From Ophiostoma sp. CBS 140.51 (Eukaryota; Ascomycota; Sordariomycetes; Ophiostomatales; Ophiostomataceae): a stretch of 17,776 nt of DNA. Shown piece by piece: positions 10,050 through 17,776 of this stretch. The position numbers were made by a program, and so were the translations under genes. The notes beneath the pieces were generated by a model. The model was not told where the DNA came from. It was given only the letters and a program-made list of their open reading frames with translations, and did not search any database. Position 1 is the first letter of the stretch, and every line of letters starts with the position of its first letter. Location of the stretch: assembly GCA_029298735.1 (NCBI GenBank), contig JANSLP010000492.1, positions 1 to 17,776 on the forward strand. The letters run 5' to 3'.

Positions 10050-11569
10050 TTATTTTTGTGCCTTTAGGTCTGTCAACATCCAGGGCCATTGGTACTCATA
10101 ATAATCTAATAGAGTGTCTGGTCCCCAACAGGTTGACGGGAAGATCGCATGTGAAAATGCCGTCTCCTAGTTCGGCACTTTCTGTATCGAGATGCCAGCC
10201 GCCGCTAGAATCATGACTCGCCCGTATGGGGAATGGAGAATGCATGTGGAATGCAACCTGGGGTAATGCAACCCAGATGCTTGATGCTGCTGCCGCCGTT
10301 GCATCGTGGAGAGGGGGCTGCAGTCTAGCCCGTTTTTCAGGACGGGCCCCGAGCCTTGTCATCACATTCCTCTGTCCTGTCAACCATTTGAGTTGCAACG
10401 GAAGTGATACGTTGTTTATTCTCACATGCCAACATGTAGGTCTTCATTGAGGTGATTTTGTGGACAAATGGGGACTATGATGGATTGTGGCCTTAGATCA
10501 AATTCGGCAGTCAACAATTCCTTTCACTTCGATTCTTCCACGTTGATCGCCATAGACATGTCTCCTGGCTGTGGAATGACGGGTATCGTAGGCGACGGAA
10601 CAAATGTCAAATGGTGTCTTAGATGTTCAGAGCGCCCGAATTCCGTACAAGGAGATGGTGACGGCAGGAGAGAATAAATCAAAAGGAGAAGAATAGTAAA
10701 TCAATGTGTTTCAATTCGAGTCGAGAAAAACATGTGAAATCAGATGTCAATTGAACACCGCAATGACACCCTTTTCGGTGATGCGATGAGTAGAAATATG
10801 GCGGGGAGAAGACGCGGGGAAGGTAGTAAACAGGATACGCTCAGTGGTTGTGAGACGGATGGGGTCGCATCGCGAGGCTGCAGTGCGTCGTCCCTACATA
10901 GGATATCACCAAGTGCTTTTTGTGGTGGCATAATGGCTTCTGATTGGGCAGCTGTGTTGTGGCCAGGCGTCTACGCGTCACGCCGTCTGAGTTGCAGTTG
11001 TAGGCATATGTTAATCTGACGTATGCCTGGAAGAGTCCTGGGAACTGAAGGATGGCTTGATTGCTTTTCTTGTTAGCAAAAGTATTTTTTTCTGGGTGAA
11101 CTGCACCTTCCTCGGGAACTGTTGTAAGTTCAAAGGAAATAAACAACAAAATCCGGGGTGACCCATTACCGGCAACGCGCATGAATACGCTGAGTTCCAG
11201 TGACGCGTCCTAACGAGTTGGGGCTTCAGGGGAAATAATACGCCGGGGATATAGCAAGCTTCTGGTTAGCGTCTTAGCGTCGGTAGACCGCCGATTGTGG
11301 GGTTGCCGCGGGCTAACTGCCTGGTCGGTGCAAGTCCGATCCCGCTGCCACCTCGACCAATTTGAACAGCTTTAATGCCACCTTCGAGTAGACAACGACA
11401 GCTCTTGTTACTGTATCTAGCAAGCCTATTCTAAAGCTCAATAGCTCAATATCTCATCCATTATCACTTACCAAAGTAACACAAAAATCAATCCCATCAC
11501 CTCGGCCGTTCCATTTGACACCACCTCAGGACTGTATCTCCTCCTCGACTCACTCCACAACTCCTCACC
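10050..11569. other. Long intergenic stretch between CFEM and hydrolase genes; no gene recognised
   Basis: About 1.5 kb separates two divergent genes. The open frames inside (for example 10096-10425 minus, 10744-11019 plus, 10841-11182 minus) show no family motif, no signal peptide and no sensible splice partners. A B-box-like element at 11327-11338 with a possible 5-bp stem and 7-nt loop (11324-11340) resembles a tRNA T-arm, but no matching acceptor stem is found. The final 100 bases before 11570 are CT-rich, as expected of the hydrolase leader. I see nothing else convincing. Confidence 0.5.
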
Positions 11570-12799
11570 ATGTCCTCCTCAAGCGGCAATAGCCTGGGGA
11601 AACTCAACCCGCCACCCCGGTCAAAGAACACCGTGCGTGTGCGCATGCTTGACACCACGTCTGTCATGTCGCTGCACGCCTTCTCGTTTGTGGATCCTGT
11701 GATGCCAGGCCACGAGCTGATGAGTGTCACGACCATGGCGTTTCTGATTGAGAATGAGCGACTCGGCAAAAAGGCCATGTTTGATCTTGGTACGCGCAAA
11801 GACTACTGGAACTCGCCGCCCATGACGCTGCGCCGTATTCAGGACGCCATCCCGGGCGTGCGCATCGACAAGGACGTTACCGAGATTCTGCAAGAAAAGG
11901 ATATCCCTCTAAAAGAGATCAACGACATTATCTGGTCGCACAGCCACTGGGATCACATGGGCAGCCCGCACCTGTTCCCGCACTCTACCAACCTCAACTA
12001 TGGCAAAGGCACGGGTATTTTCCCTGCCTATCCCCACACGCCCGACTCCAACCTGAACGAAGACGACTTCAACGGCCGCCAATGCAACGAAATCGACTGT
12101 GGTAGCAGCGGTCTGCGCATTGGCCCCTTCATGGCACATGATTTCTACGGTGATGGCTCACTGTACCTGCTCGACACACCAGGCCACTGGCCTGGCCATC
12201 TGTGTGCGCTGGCACGAACAACGCCCGATACGTTTGTTTTCCTTGGCGGCGATATCTGCCACTTTGCCGGTGACTTCCGTCCTAGCCCCCAGATTCCCAT
12301 CCCGGATGAGGTGCCCGCTATTGCCTTCCGTGGCCGTGTCGGACGCAACCCGATGCCGTGCCCCTGTGCTGTCTTCACTGATTGCCATCCCCAAACACAC
12401 GATGCTTCTACGTCTGCCGCAGAGGGCATCAATGCTCGGACAACACCCTTCTACAAGCTCTCAACACATACCAAGTCCACATACAAAGATCCACAGACGG
12501 CCATTGTCACGACATTTGGCCTACAAGAATACTTTGATGCCGACCCCAACGTTCTCGTCCTTTTGGCCCACGACACATCCCTCGTCGAGGTGCTGCCGGT
12601 CTTCAACGTCAACCCAGAAAAGGACCTCAACAACTGGCACGCAGATGGAATGAAAGAGAAGTGCCACTGGGGCTGGCTGGGCGAGCTGCCACAGTACGAC
12701 AGTGAGGGAAATGTGGTTGGGCCACCAGTTTGCCGCAGTGTTCCCATTGTTCAAGGACTGTGGAAGGAGGGAAAGCTCATCAAGTCATTTGATGACTAA
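11570..12799 (+). CDS. Metallo-beta-lactamase-fold hydrolase (lactonase/lactamase-like)
   Basis: Intronless, 409 residues, complete. The metal motif HxHxDH is intact (His124, His126, Asp128, His129). His206 lies in DTPGHWPGH, Asp228 in GGDICH and His334 in LLAHD, so the full two-zinc site of the superfamily is present. The layout resembles fungal and bacterial AHL-lactonase-like members, which open lactone or lactam rings; the substrate is unknown. There is no signal peptide, so it is probably cytosolic. The ATG at 11570 follows a CT-rich leader ending CACC and is the first in frame. It converges on the aldo/keto reductase gene. Fusarium has a related-sounding lactamase in a benzoxazolinone-degradation cluster, but I cannot show orthology. 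Confidence 0.87.
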   Translation: MSSSSGNSLGKLNPPPRSKNTVRVRMLDTTSVMSLHAFSFVDPVMPGHELMSVTTMAFLIENERLGKKAMFDLGTRKDYWNSPPMTLRRIQDAIPGVRIDKDVTEILQEKDIPLKEINDIIWSHSHWDHMGSPHLFPHSTNLNYGKGTGIFPAYPHTPDSNLNEDDFNGRQCNEIDCGSSGLRIGPFMAHDFYGDGSLYLLDTPGHWPGHLCALARTTPDTFVFLGGDICHFAGDFRPSPQIPIPDEVPAIAFRGRVGRNPMPCPCAVFTDCHPQTHDASTSAAEGINARTTPFYKLSTHTKSTYKDPQTAIVTTFGLQEYFDADPNVLVLLAHDTSLVEVLPVFNVNPEKDLNNWHADGMKEKCHWGWLGELPQYDSEGNVVGPPVCRSVPIVQGLWKEGKLIKSFDD

Positions 12800-13184
12800 A
12801 CCTCTTGTTAGTAAAATGAAAATATGTTCTTATATGATGCGCCGTGCCGTGACATTGTCGTATTATATATGCCAATTTATTTCTCTGCACAAATATTGAT
12901 TCATTCATAGGATCCAATCTGTGCCATAAAAATGCAATTTCTGAATAATAGTCATGTAAAAAGGATAAAACTCACGATTTTTTTTCAATGTTAAAAAAAA
13001 AAACATGTAATAAACGCCGTACATATTAATTTCTGTGACTTGAAAAGAAGTTTTTTTTTACTTTCATTTTAACGAATTTATTCTTGTTCTAAAAGTCTCG
13101 GTCAATACCCAATTACTAAACCACCCAGCGACTTAAACACATCAAGTCTACGACGACAAGAATTCATAACCCGAGTTGCCCGAC
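12800..13184. other. AT-rich spacer between convergent 3' ends
   Basis: This stretch lies between the stop codons of the hydrolase and the reductase. It is very AT-rich with homopolymer runs (A run near 12993-13003, T run near 13052-13060) and several AATAAA-like elements. It probably holds the 3' UTRs and poly(A) sites of both genes; no coding frame stands out. Confidence 0.6.
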
Positions 13185-14297
13185 TCATACCAGCCAGTTT
13201 CCCTCCTCATCCTCCCAGCCCATTTCAACATTTGACCACCCCAGAATTGTACGCTTGCCATTGACTGTGACAGCCAGGTTCACGGACGAGTCGGTCAAGC
13301 GGAGGGGCCCCAGTTTCTTGTGTGCGCCGTCAATCGAAGCCATCTCGGCCGGTGACAGTTCCACGAGGCGGATGTTTGCTTCGATGCGGCTTGCAGTCGC
13401 ACTTTTGGGGATGATGGCGACGCCACGTTGGACTGCCCACGATAATGACACGACAGCGGCACCGACGTTGTGTGCAGCAGCAATATCGGTAAAGATGGGA
13501 TGGTGCAGGATAGGATTCTCTGGACCAGCCTTGGGTCCCAGCGTGCTCCAGCTCACAACCTGAATACCGTGCTCGATGCACCAGGGCACAAGAGCAAGGT
13601 TTGGGTTCAGTGCGTGCAGCTCGACCTGATTGACAGCCGGCACAATCGTCGCTGACTCGAGCAGCGTGGCTAATGTCTTTTGTGTGAAATTGCTGACACC
13701 AATCGTGTGACACTTGTTGCCAACCAGCGCCTCCATCTTTTTCCATGTCTCCACAGTTGTCGGGATCTCGGTGGGCAGCACAGTCTTCGCTTCGGGTAGC
13801 GGCGTCATGGCTGCTGGCCAATGCATCAAAAACACGTCAATGTAGTCCAGGCCTAGATCACGGAGAGAAATTTCCAGTGCGGCTGCTGGGTCGTGGTGCC
13901 AGTAACCCCAGAACTTGGTGACGACCGTAATCTTTTCACGCGGAACACCACTTGCCTTGATGGCGCGACCAACAATCGCTTCAACCTGATAGAACTGGGC
14001 CGTATCAATCAGTCGGTATCCGGACTTGAGCGCGTGGACAATCGACGCTTCCAGGGCTTCTTCGTCTTTGGAGCCAAAGCCACCTGGAAGGAAAGCGGGT
14101 TAGCATATGGCAGCTTTGACGTCGTACGGACAGATTGAGGGCACATATTTCACTTACCCTGCCACGTCCCGAGTCCAACGGCGGGCATTTGCCGCCCTGA
14201 TAAATTAGCAGTGCATGCAAGCGTTATGCTGTGATGTTAGAATGATCTCACCATTGTTCAACTTAAACGTCTTCGTGCACACTGGAATTTCTGCCAT
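13185..14297 (-). CDS. Aldo/keto reductase, NADPH-dependent
   Basis: Cytosolic oxidoreductase of 327 residues in three exons: 14297-14252, 14196-14158 and 14083-13185. Introns of 55 and 74 nt have GTGAGA and GTAAGT donors and CAG acceptors, with a clear CTAAC in the second. Splicing joins the N-terminal strand (FKLNNGRQMPAVGLGTWQGG) to the barrel. The catalytic tetrad is Asp55, Tyr60, Lys85 and His116 (LIDTAQFY, TKFW, LMHWP). The cofactor signature IPKSATASRIEAN is present near the C-terminus, which ends EDEEGNWLV, a tail I associate with fungal members of this family. It reduces aldehydes or ketones; the substrate is unknown. The ATG at 14297 has A at -3 and G at +4. Only the third exon is visible as a long open frame. 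It lies between the hydrolase and the decayed carboxylase gene. Confidence 0.9.
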
Positions 14298-14634
14298 CGT
14301 AGCCGTTGTTCTGATACAATTTTGTTCTGTTGTAGGTTTTTTGTTATCATAGATATGGAGGAGTGAAGTTGGATGCCGTTAAATGCTGTTAACTACCCCG
14401 CGCTAGGAGCCGAGCCGGCCAATAAAATAATACAGCGAACCGATCGTATCAAAAGCCGATCATCGGCCGAGATACGGGTCAGTGCCGAACGCGTTCCAAA
14501 AAGTGCTGGCAATATGTGGACAAAATCAATCATTTTTTGTCGCAGCTAAGAAAAAGGGACAGTATTCATCCAGCAGTTTCGCCTATGGGCTTTCTCTCCA
14601 AATGCCCACTGAGTTGAACAAAGTCGTGGAAGAA
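14298..14634. promoter_or_regulatory. Promoter region of the aldo/keto reductase; flank of the decayed gene
   Basis: This non-coding stretch lies upstream of the reductase and downstream of the last readable part of the carboxylase relic. It holds a CCAAT element near 14419-14423 and a perfect CCG-N5-CGG palindrome (separate entry). A plus-strand open frame at 14482-14718 is antisense to the relic and shows no family. Confidence 0.5.
14455..14467. promoter_or_regulatory. CCG-N5-CGG palindrome, candidate Zn2Cys6 binding site
   Basis: GCCGAT-C-ATCGGC is a perfect 6-bp inverted repeat around one base. It contains CCG(N5)CGG, the geometry bound by dimeric Zn2Cys6 proteins. It lies about 160 bp upstream of the reductase ATG, a typical position for an upstream activating site. 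Which regulator binds is unknown; the factor encoded at 1092-3955 is one candidate. Confidence 0.45.
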
Positions 14635-15956
14635 TCACGGCATACCATACTCCGCACAGAAGCCTGCGGCCTCATCTGCCTCGCGACACAGGGTTCTTTG
14701 TTCGTATGGATTTTCTGATTTTGTGAACCGCTCCGTCGCTGCGGTCGGCGCGCGCGCATGGCAATCTCCATCTTCATGGCTTCGAGAATCACCAGCACAG
14801 TGCCGCTCCGCACAATGTCTCCGATGGCGACGCTGACCTTCCAAACGCTCGCAATCATCTGCGAGGCGACTAGAACGTGGTTTGGATCTGTGGTGGTAGT
14901 CGATGCTAAGCTGTTGCGGCCTGCTTCCTCCTCCTCCTTCTTTGCCGTCACCCACTCGGCATAAACCTGATTTTCCTTTTCGGGCTCGGCCTGGGTGCAC
15001 CGTACCTGCACCATACGCATGGCTGCTACTTCGTCCGCCGTGTCGGTTACCAGCCGGTCGTATGTGGCCAGGTCAAACCCGCCTGGTTCAATGCGAATCT
15101 CATACATGCCCAAGGCCAGTTTTTGCAGAATGTCGTCAAACTCTTCGGGGCTGACCTAGTGGAATACGATCCGGTCGAACGGCTCAAACAGCCAAGGCAC
15201 GCCAGACCTAGCTTGCTTGTCCAGATCCTGTCGTCCATACGTGTCACAGCAGCAGCCGGGCAGTGTCTGACCCCACAGCATGTTGGATAAATAGAGCCGG
15301 TCGTGCCACCCGAGCCCAGACACCCGGCACGTGTCCACGTCCGGGCCGGGTTGTACTTCGGCACGACAAGCTGGTGGCGCGGGTCGACGGGCCCATAGAA
15401 GCGCAGACCGCCGACGACGCCGACGGGCCCATAGAGGGGCAGACCGCCGACGACGCCGACGGCATTCACTAAATGCTCGAAACCAAAGTAAGCATCGCGT
15501 CGGTACGTCAAACACCTCAATGGCATAGAGGACGGCAGAACAGTGCGCCTCGCTAGCCTCGCACATGCGCCACAGGCAGCCGTGCGTCTTGACATGGTTG
15601 AGCGGCATGTCCTCGGCCCGCAGCATACCCGTGAGCGCGCCAATCTGGTAGACGAGCTGGCCGAACAGGTTCTCGGGCGACAGGTCGATATACCGGCGGC
15701 CGAAGCCCTCGCGGTCAGGCACCGAAGGGTGGGCGCCGATGAGCACGCCGTGTTTCTTTGCGAGCTTGATGGTTTTGTGCATGACCACGGGGTCGCCGCC
15801 GTGGAAGCTGCAGGCGACGTTGGCAATGTCAATCAGCGGCATGAACTTCTCGTCGGGCCCCATCTTCCAACTACCGTAGGCCTCGCCCATGTCGCAGTTG
15901 ACTGTAACGCGAGGCCGCGTCGGCTCTTCCTTTTCCATATTGCCGTTTATCGCCAT
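14635..15956 (-). pseudogene. Decayed gene: LamB/YcsF front joined to KipI-like/biotinyl carboxylase tail
   Basis: From an ATG at 15956 the first 150 or so codons encode the front of a LamB/YcsF (5-oxoprolinase A-like) domain: VNCDMGEAYG, NVACSFHGGDP, GVLIGAHPSVPDREGFGRR and HVKTHGCLW. Homology stops near VFDVP (about 15508). The rest matches the tail of an allophanate-hydrolase-subunit-1/KipI-like domain: VVPKYNPARTW and GGTTGSIYP in one frame (about 15420-15281), then PWLFEPFDRIVFH in another (to 15159). A TAG at 15158-15156 interrupts it; the frame resumes as VSPEEFDDILQKLALG. A biotinyl domain follows, with EAMKM intact (Lys codon 14774-14772). A slip in a GC run (14757-14748) shifts frame again, and the end reads RAPTAAT in a third frame to the stop at 14635. 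An intact gene pair would need a biotin carboxylase and subunit-2 domain between the halves, so a deletion of several kb is inferred. The upstream extension of the frame reaches only a TTG at 16010. Confidence 0.85.
15386..15457 (-). repeat. 36-bp tandem duplication inside the decayed carboxylase gene
   Basis: Two adjacent 36-bp units (15457-15422 and 15421-15386, read on the minus strand) differ at about three positions. In the frame that still reads the KipI-like domain they encode GVVGGLPLYGPV and GVVGGLRFYGPV. The duplication is a multiple of three and so does not itself shift the frame. Confidence 0.85.
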
Positions 15957-16494
15957 ATTGATCACGTTGTTATTGCTATAAGTACTCCTGTCTGTCTCGG
16001 CCGTGGCCAAATGTTAACGGGCTGAGAATTGAAGATGCGCAGTATCAGAGAGACACAAATAGTTGTCAGGGATTATAATCAAAAAAATCTCCCATATAAG
16101 ATACGAAAATGTGCCATATCTTCCAGGGTTTCATTGAGGCCGCGGACCTTGAGACGATAACATGGAGTCAATGCATCTATTCGATGAAGCCCTAAGACGG
16201 CCAGATAACGGTAGTAACGTTTCGCGTTGCCACGTTTAGTTTAGTCGACGAACGTTTAAAAACTAGCGACATCGGTGGAAAGCACAAGTGTAAGGTCGAA
16301 GGAAGCTCCGAGCTTCCAAACTTCGTCGGTCTATCAGTTTACCAGTTTACGATTCTGCGTTGCCAATTTACGTTTAGAGAATTAAAAGGGAACCGCAGGT
16401 TTTCTGTCCCCAGCTCATCATTCTTTGTTAGTAGTGATCAAGACCACAGATCACAGGTACGACACACCATAGCGTCACAATCACTTTCCAAGTG
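15957..16494. promoter_or_regulatory. Former divergent promoter between the two pseudogenes
   Basis: This 538-bp stretch separates two divergently oriented broken genes and contains no coding frame that I believe. ACGTTT occurs four times (16217, 16232, 16252, 16370). A 16-bp sequence at 16224-16239 recurs at 16357-16376 with one 5-bp insertion (ATTTA). GGAAGCTC-C-GAGCTTCC at 16301-16317 is a perfect 8-bp inverted repeat. These could be shared operator elements from when both genes worked. Confidence 0.4.
16224..16376. repeat. Direct repeat pair differing by a 5-bp insertion, flanking an inverted repeat
   Basis: The first copy is at 16224-16239 (GCGTTGCCA then CGTTTAG). The second, at 16357-16376, has the same two halves separated by ATTTA (rightmost G at about 16377). 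Between them is the inverted repeat at 16301-16317. The arrangement could be a paired operator or the footprint of an excised element; no terminal inverted repeats of a transposon family are evident. Confidence 0.4.
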
Positions 16495-17633
16495 ATGACC
16501 CTTGAGCTGGGACAAGCTGGCCGTATTCATTCCAATTAATGCGGACGAGGGATGGATTGCAAAAATCAGGGTCCGATACCCAGGGCGCGATATCCACTGG
16601 GCACGGTCGAGATCATCCAAAGATGGCGAGCAGACCCTTACGAGCACGTTTTCTCCAGAGTTGTAGGAGGGCGTGACCATTATGTACAGTGACTGGATGC
16701 CGCCCCCGGCGCATCTCTTAACGAATGTCCAATACTGCCAGATCACGTCAGCGGGTACAGACAAGTGGAAAGGCCATCCCACATACGAGAATTCCGAATT
16801 TGTGTTTTGCAACGCAAGCGGTGTTCATCCGTAAGTTTCTCTTTCCGCATTCCCCTTCCAAGTATCAGAGGGCCTTAATTTCTAAGTGACCTGCCCTCAG
16901 ACCACAGATTGCGGAATGGGTCATGAGGACGTGGCTCGCCAGCCAGTACCACCTCTAACAATACAGAGACCAGATAAGCGAGGGCCACTGGGACACGCGC
17001 CACCGCGCTATGCTGGACTCAGTCGGCCTCCGCATGGGCATCCTCGGCTACGGGTCCATTGGCCGGCAGTGTGCACGCCTGGCCCAGGCCCTAGGAATGG
17101 AGATGTACGCATACACACGGACTGAGCGAGCCACACCAGAGTCCCGTAAAGACACTGGCTATTGTGTCCCCGGCACAGATGACTCGGACGGCCAGATCCC
17201 GTCGCGATGGTTCTGTGGCGCCGTAAGAGACGATATTGATCATTTTCTCGGCCATGACCTGGACATGCTCGTAATCAGCTTACCGCTGACCGAGTCCACA
17301 CACAATCTCATCTCTTACAAACAGTTTGCTATTTTCAGCAAGAAGAAGACATTCGTGTCCAATACTGCCCGCGGCCCCTATGTTGACAAACAGGCCTTGA
17401 TTACGGCGCTGGAGACGGGTCAGATCCGCGCGGCCGCACTCGATGTCACCGACCCAGAGCCGCTGCCCCAAGACCATGCACTTTGGAAAGCACCGAATCT
17501 GTTCATCAGCCCGCATGTGAGCTGGCAGACTACAAAATACTGGGAGTGCAACCTGCAGATTCTAGAGACGAATTTAGAGCAACTCACCAAAGGGCAGCCC
17601 TGTATTAATACGGTAAATAGAAGTGTCGGATGA
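16495..17633 (+). pseudogene. Decayed D-2-hydroxyacid dehydrogenase
   Basis: Homology begins at about 16502 (DKLAVFIPINADEGW) and runs to a TGA at 17631-17633. The likely ATG at 16495 is one base out of frame: ATGACCC would read correctly with one C fewer. A TAG at 16664-16666 replaces a Trp expected in the PEL-W-EGVTIM segment, and TAA at 16956-16958 interrupts WLASQYHL. One intron, 16831-16900 (GTAAGT to CAG), still splices in frame and joins NASGVHP to PQIAEWV. The NAD-binding motif GILGYGSIG and the catalytic Arg (NTARG), Glu (DPEPLP) and His (ISPHVSW) are intact, so decay looks recent. Intact relatives reduce 2-oxoacids to D-2-hydroxyacids or the reverse with NAD(P)H. An ATG at 17010 could start a fragment of 207 residues without the substrate domain. 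Sequencing error is an alternative, but three independent lesions make it unlikely. Confidence 0.82.
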
Positions 17634-17671
17634 TGGTATAGCGTCTGTGGTAGAATGCATCCCTCTGCGCC

Positions 17672-17776
17672 ATGCACGGAGCAGGAAGAAATGACCCTCG
17701 CTACGACCCCAGATACGATCCGAGATATGACAACCGTCATGATCCCCGCTACGACCCCCGGCGGCAACAACACCAG
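17672..17776 (+). CDS. Start of an unrecognised protein with DPRY repeats (cut by window end)
   Basis: From an ATG at 17672 the frame is open to the end of the window (35 codons). It encodes an Arg/Asp/Tyr-rich segment with DPRY at four places plus the variants DNRH and DPRR, then a glutamine-rich start of a further stretch. Such repeats suggest a disordered, perhaps RNA- or protein-binding N-terminus. A second ATG at 17654 opens a different frame that is also open and reads Thr/Pro-rich; the repeat-bearing frame looks more deliberate, but I cannot decide. The start lies only 38 bp past the stop of the dehydrogenase relic, so its promoter would lie inside that relic. Confidence 0.4.
   Translation, partial: MHGAGRNDPRYDPRYDPRYDNRHDPRYDPRRQQHQ

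Noticed and set aside
11267..11348. Possible tRNA or tRNA-derived element
   Set aside because: A T-arm-like stem-loop (11324-11340) and a near B box exist, but the 3' acceptor strand has no 7-bp partner upstream, and no anticodon arm can be drawn.
14583..15113. A stand-alone intact biotinyl-domain protein
   Set aside because: Its frame continues in register upstream of the TAG at 15158-15156 with homologous sequence, and its C-terminal end is shifted after EAMKM, so it is a fragment of the relic, not a gene.
15957..16010. Longer N-terminus for the LamB/YcsF relic starting at 16010
   Set aside because: The start would be TTG; the first ATG in frame is 15956 and family homology begins after it.
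16438..16812. 124-codon minus-strand frame
   Set aside because: Antisense to the first exon of the dehydrogenase relic, whose plus-strand reading shows clear family segments.
1..17776. CRISPR arrays, bacterial insertion sequences, prophage or rRNA genes
   Set aside because: No regularly spaced repeats, transposase motifs, phage genes or rRNA-like sequence seen; all genes have fungal structure.

Overview
This window is nuclear DNA from a filamentous ascomycete, most likely a Sordariomycete; a finer placement is only a guess. The evidence is short spliceosomal introns (54-74 nt) with GTRNGT donors, CTAAC-type branch points and AG acceptors, pyrimidine-rich leaders, and families typical of such fungi: a Zn2Cys6 regulator, an anion:cation symporter-family MFS permease, a HET-domain protein and a CFEM protein. 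There are no bacterial operons or Shine-Dalgarno signals. Exon joins were deduced by eye from reading frame and splice motifs.

Layout. 1-1091 is the upstream region of the regulator. It holds microsatellite-like sequence, a CCACTG/CAGTGG motif cluster and, on the minus strand, a protein-like but interrupted reading frame. 1092-3955 (+) is a 915-residue Zn2Cys6 transcription factor in three exons. It converges on an intronless MFS permease (5765-4182, -). A divergent promoter region with CreA-like sites separates the permease from a 930-residue HET-domain protein (6506-9412, +, three exons). Convergent to that is a small secreted CFEM protein (9869-9537, -) with a TATA box and a probable leader intron. 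About 1.5 kb without a convincing gene follows. Next come a metallo-beta-lactamase-fold hydrolase (11570-12799, +) and, convergent to it, an aldo/keto reductase (14297-13185, -, three exons).

The right end is a graveyard. At 15956-14635 (-) is a wrecked gene whose first part is the front of a LamB/YcsF (5-oxoprolinase A-like) domain. Its remainder is the tail of a biotin-dependent carboxylase: the end of an allophanate-hydrolase-subunit-1/KipI-like domain plus a biotinyl domain with an intact EAMKM site. It carries frameshifts, a nonsense codon and a 36-bp tandem duplication. Divergent from it, at 16495-17633 (+), is a D-2-hydroxyacid dehydrogenase gene with two nonsense codons and a frameshift next to its presumed start, although the catalytic Arg, Glu and His survive. 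The window ends inside a new reading frame with DPRY repeats.

How the genes may work together. The hydrolase, the reductase and the two pseudogenes could be remnants of a catabolic cluster for a lactam, lactone or 5-oxoproline-like compound, with the carboxylase/LamB step and the 2-hydroxyacid step lost. This is inference from families and adjacency. The three clearest nonsense codons can each be explained by a C-to-T change at CpA, the dinucleotide preferred by repeat-induced point mutation. The sample is too small to prove this.
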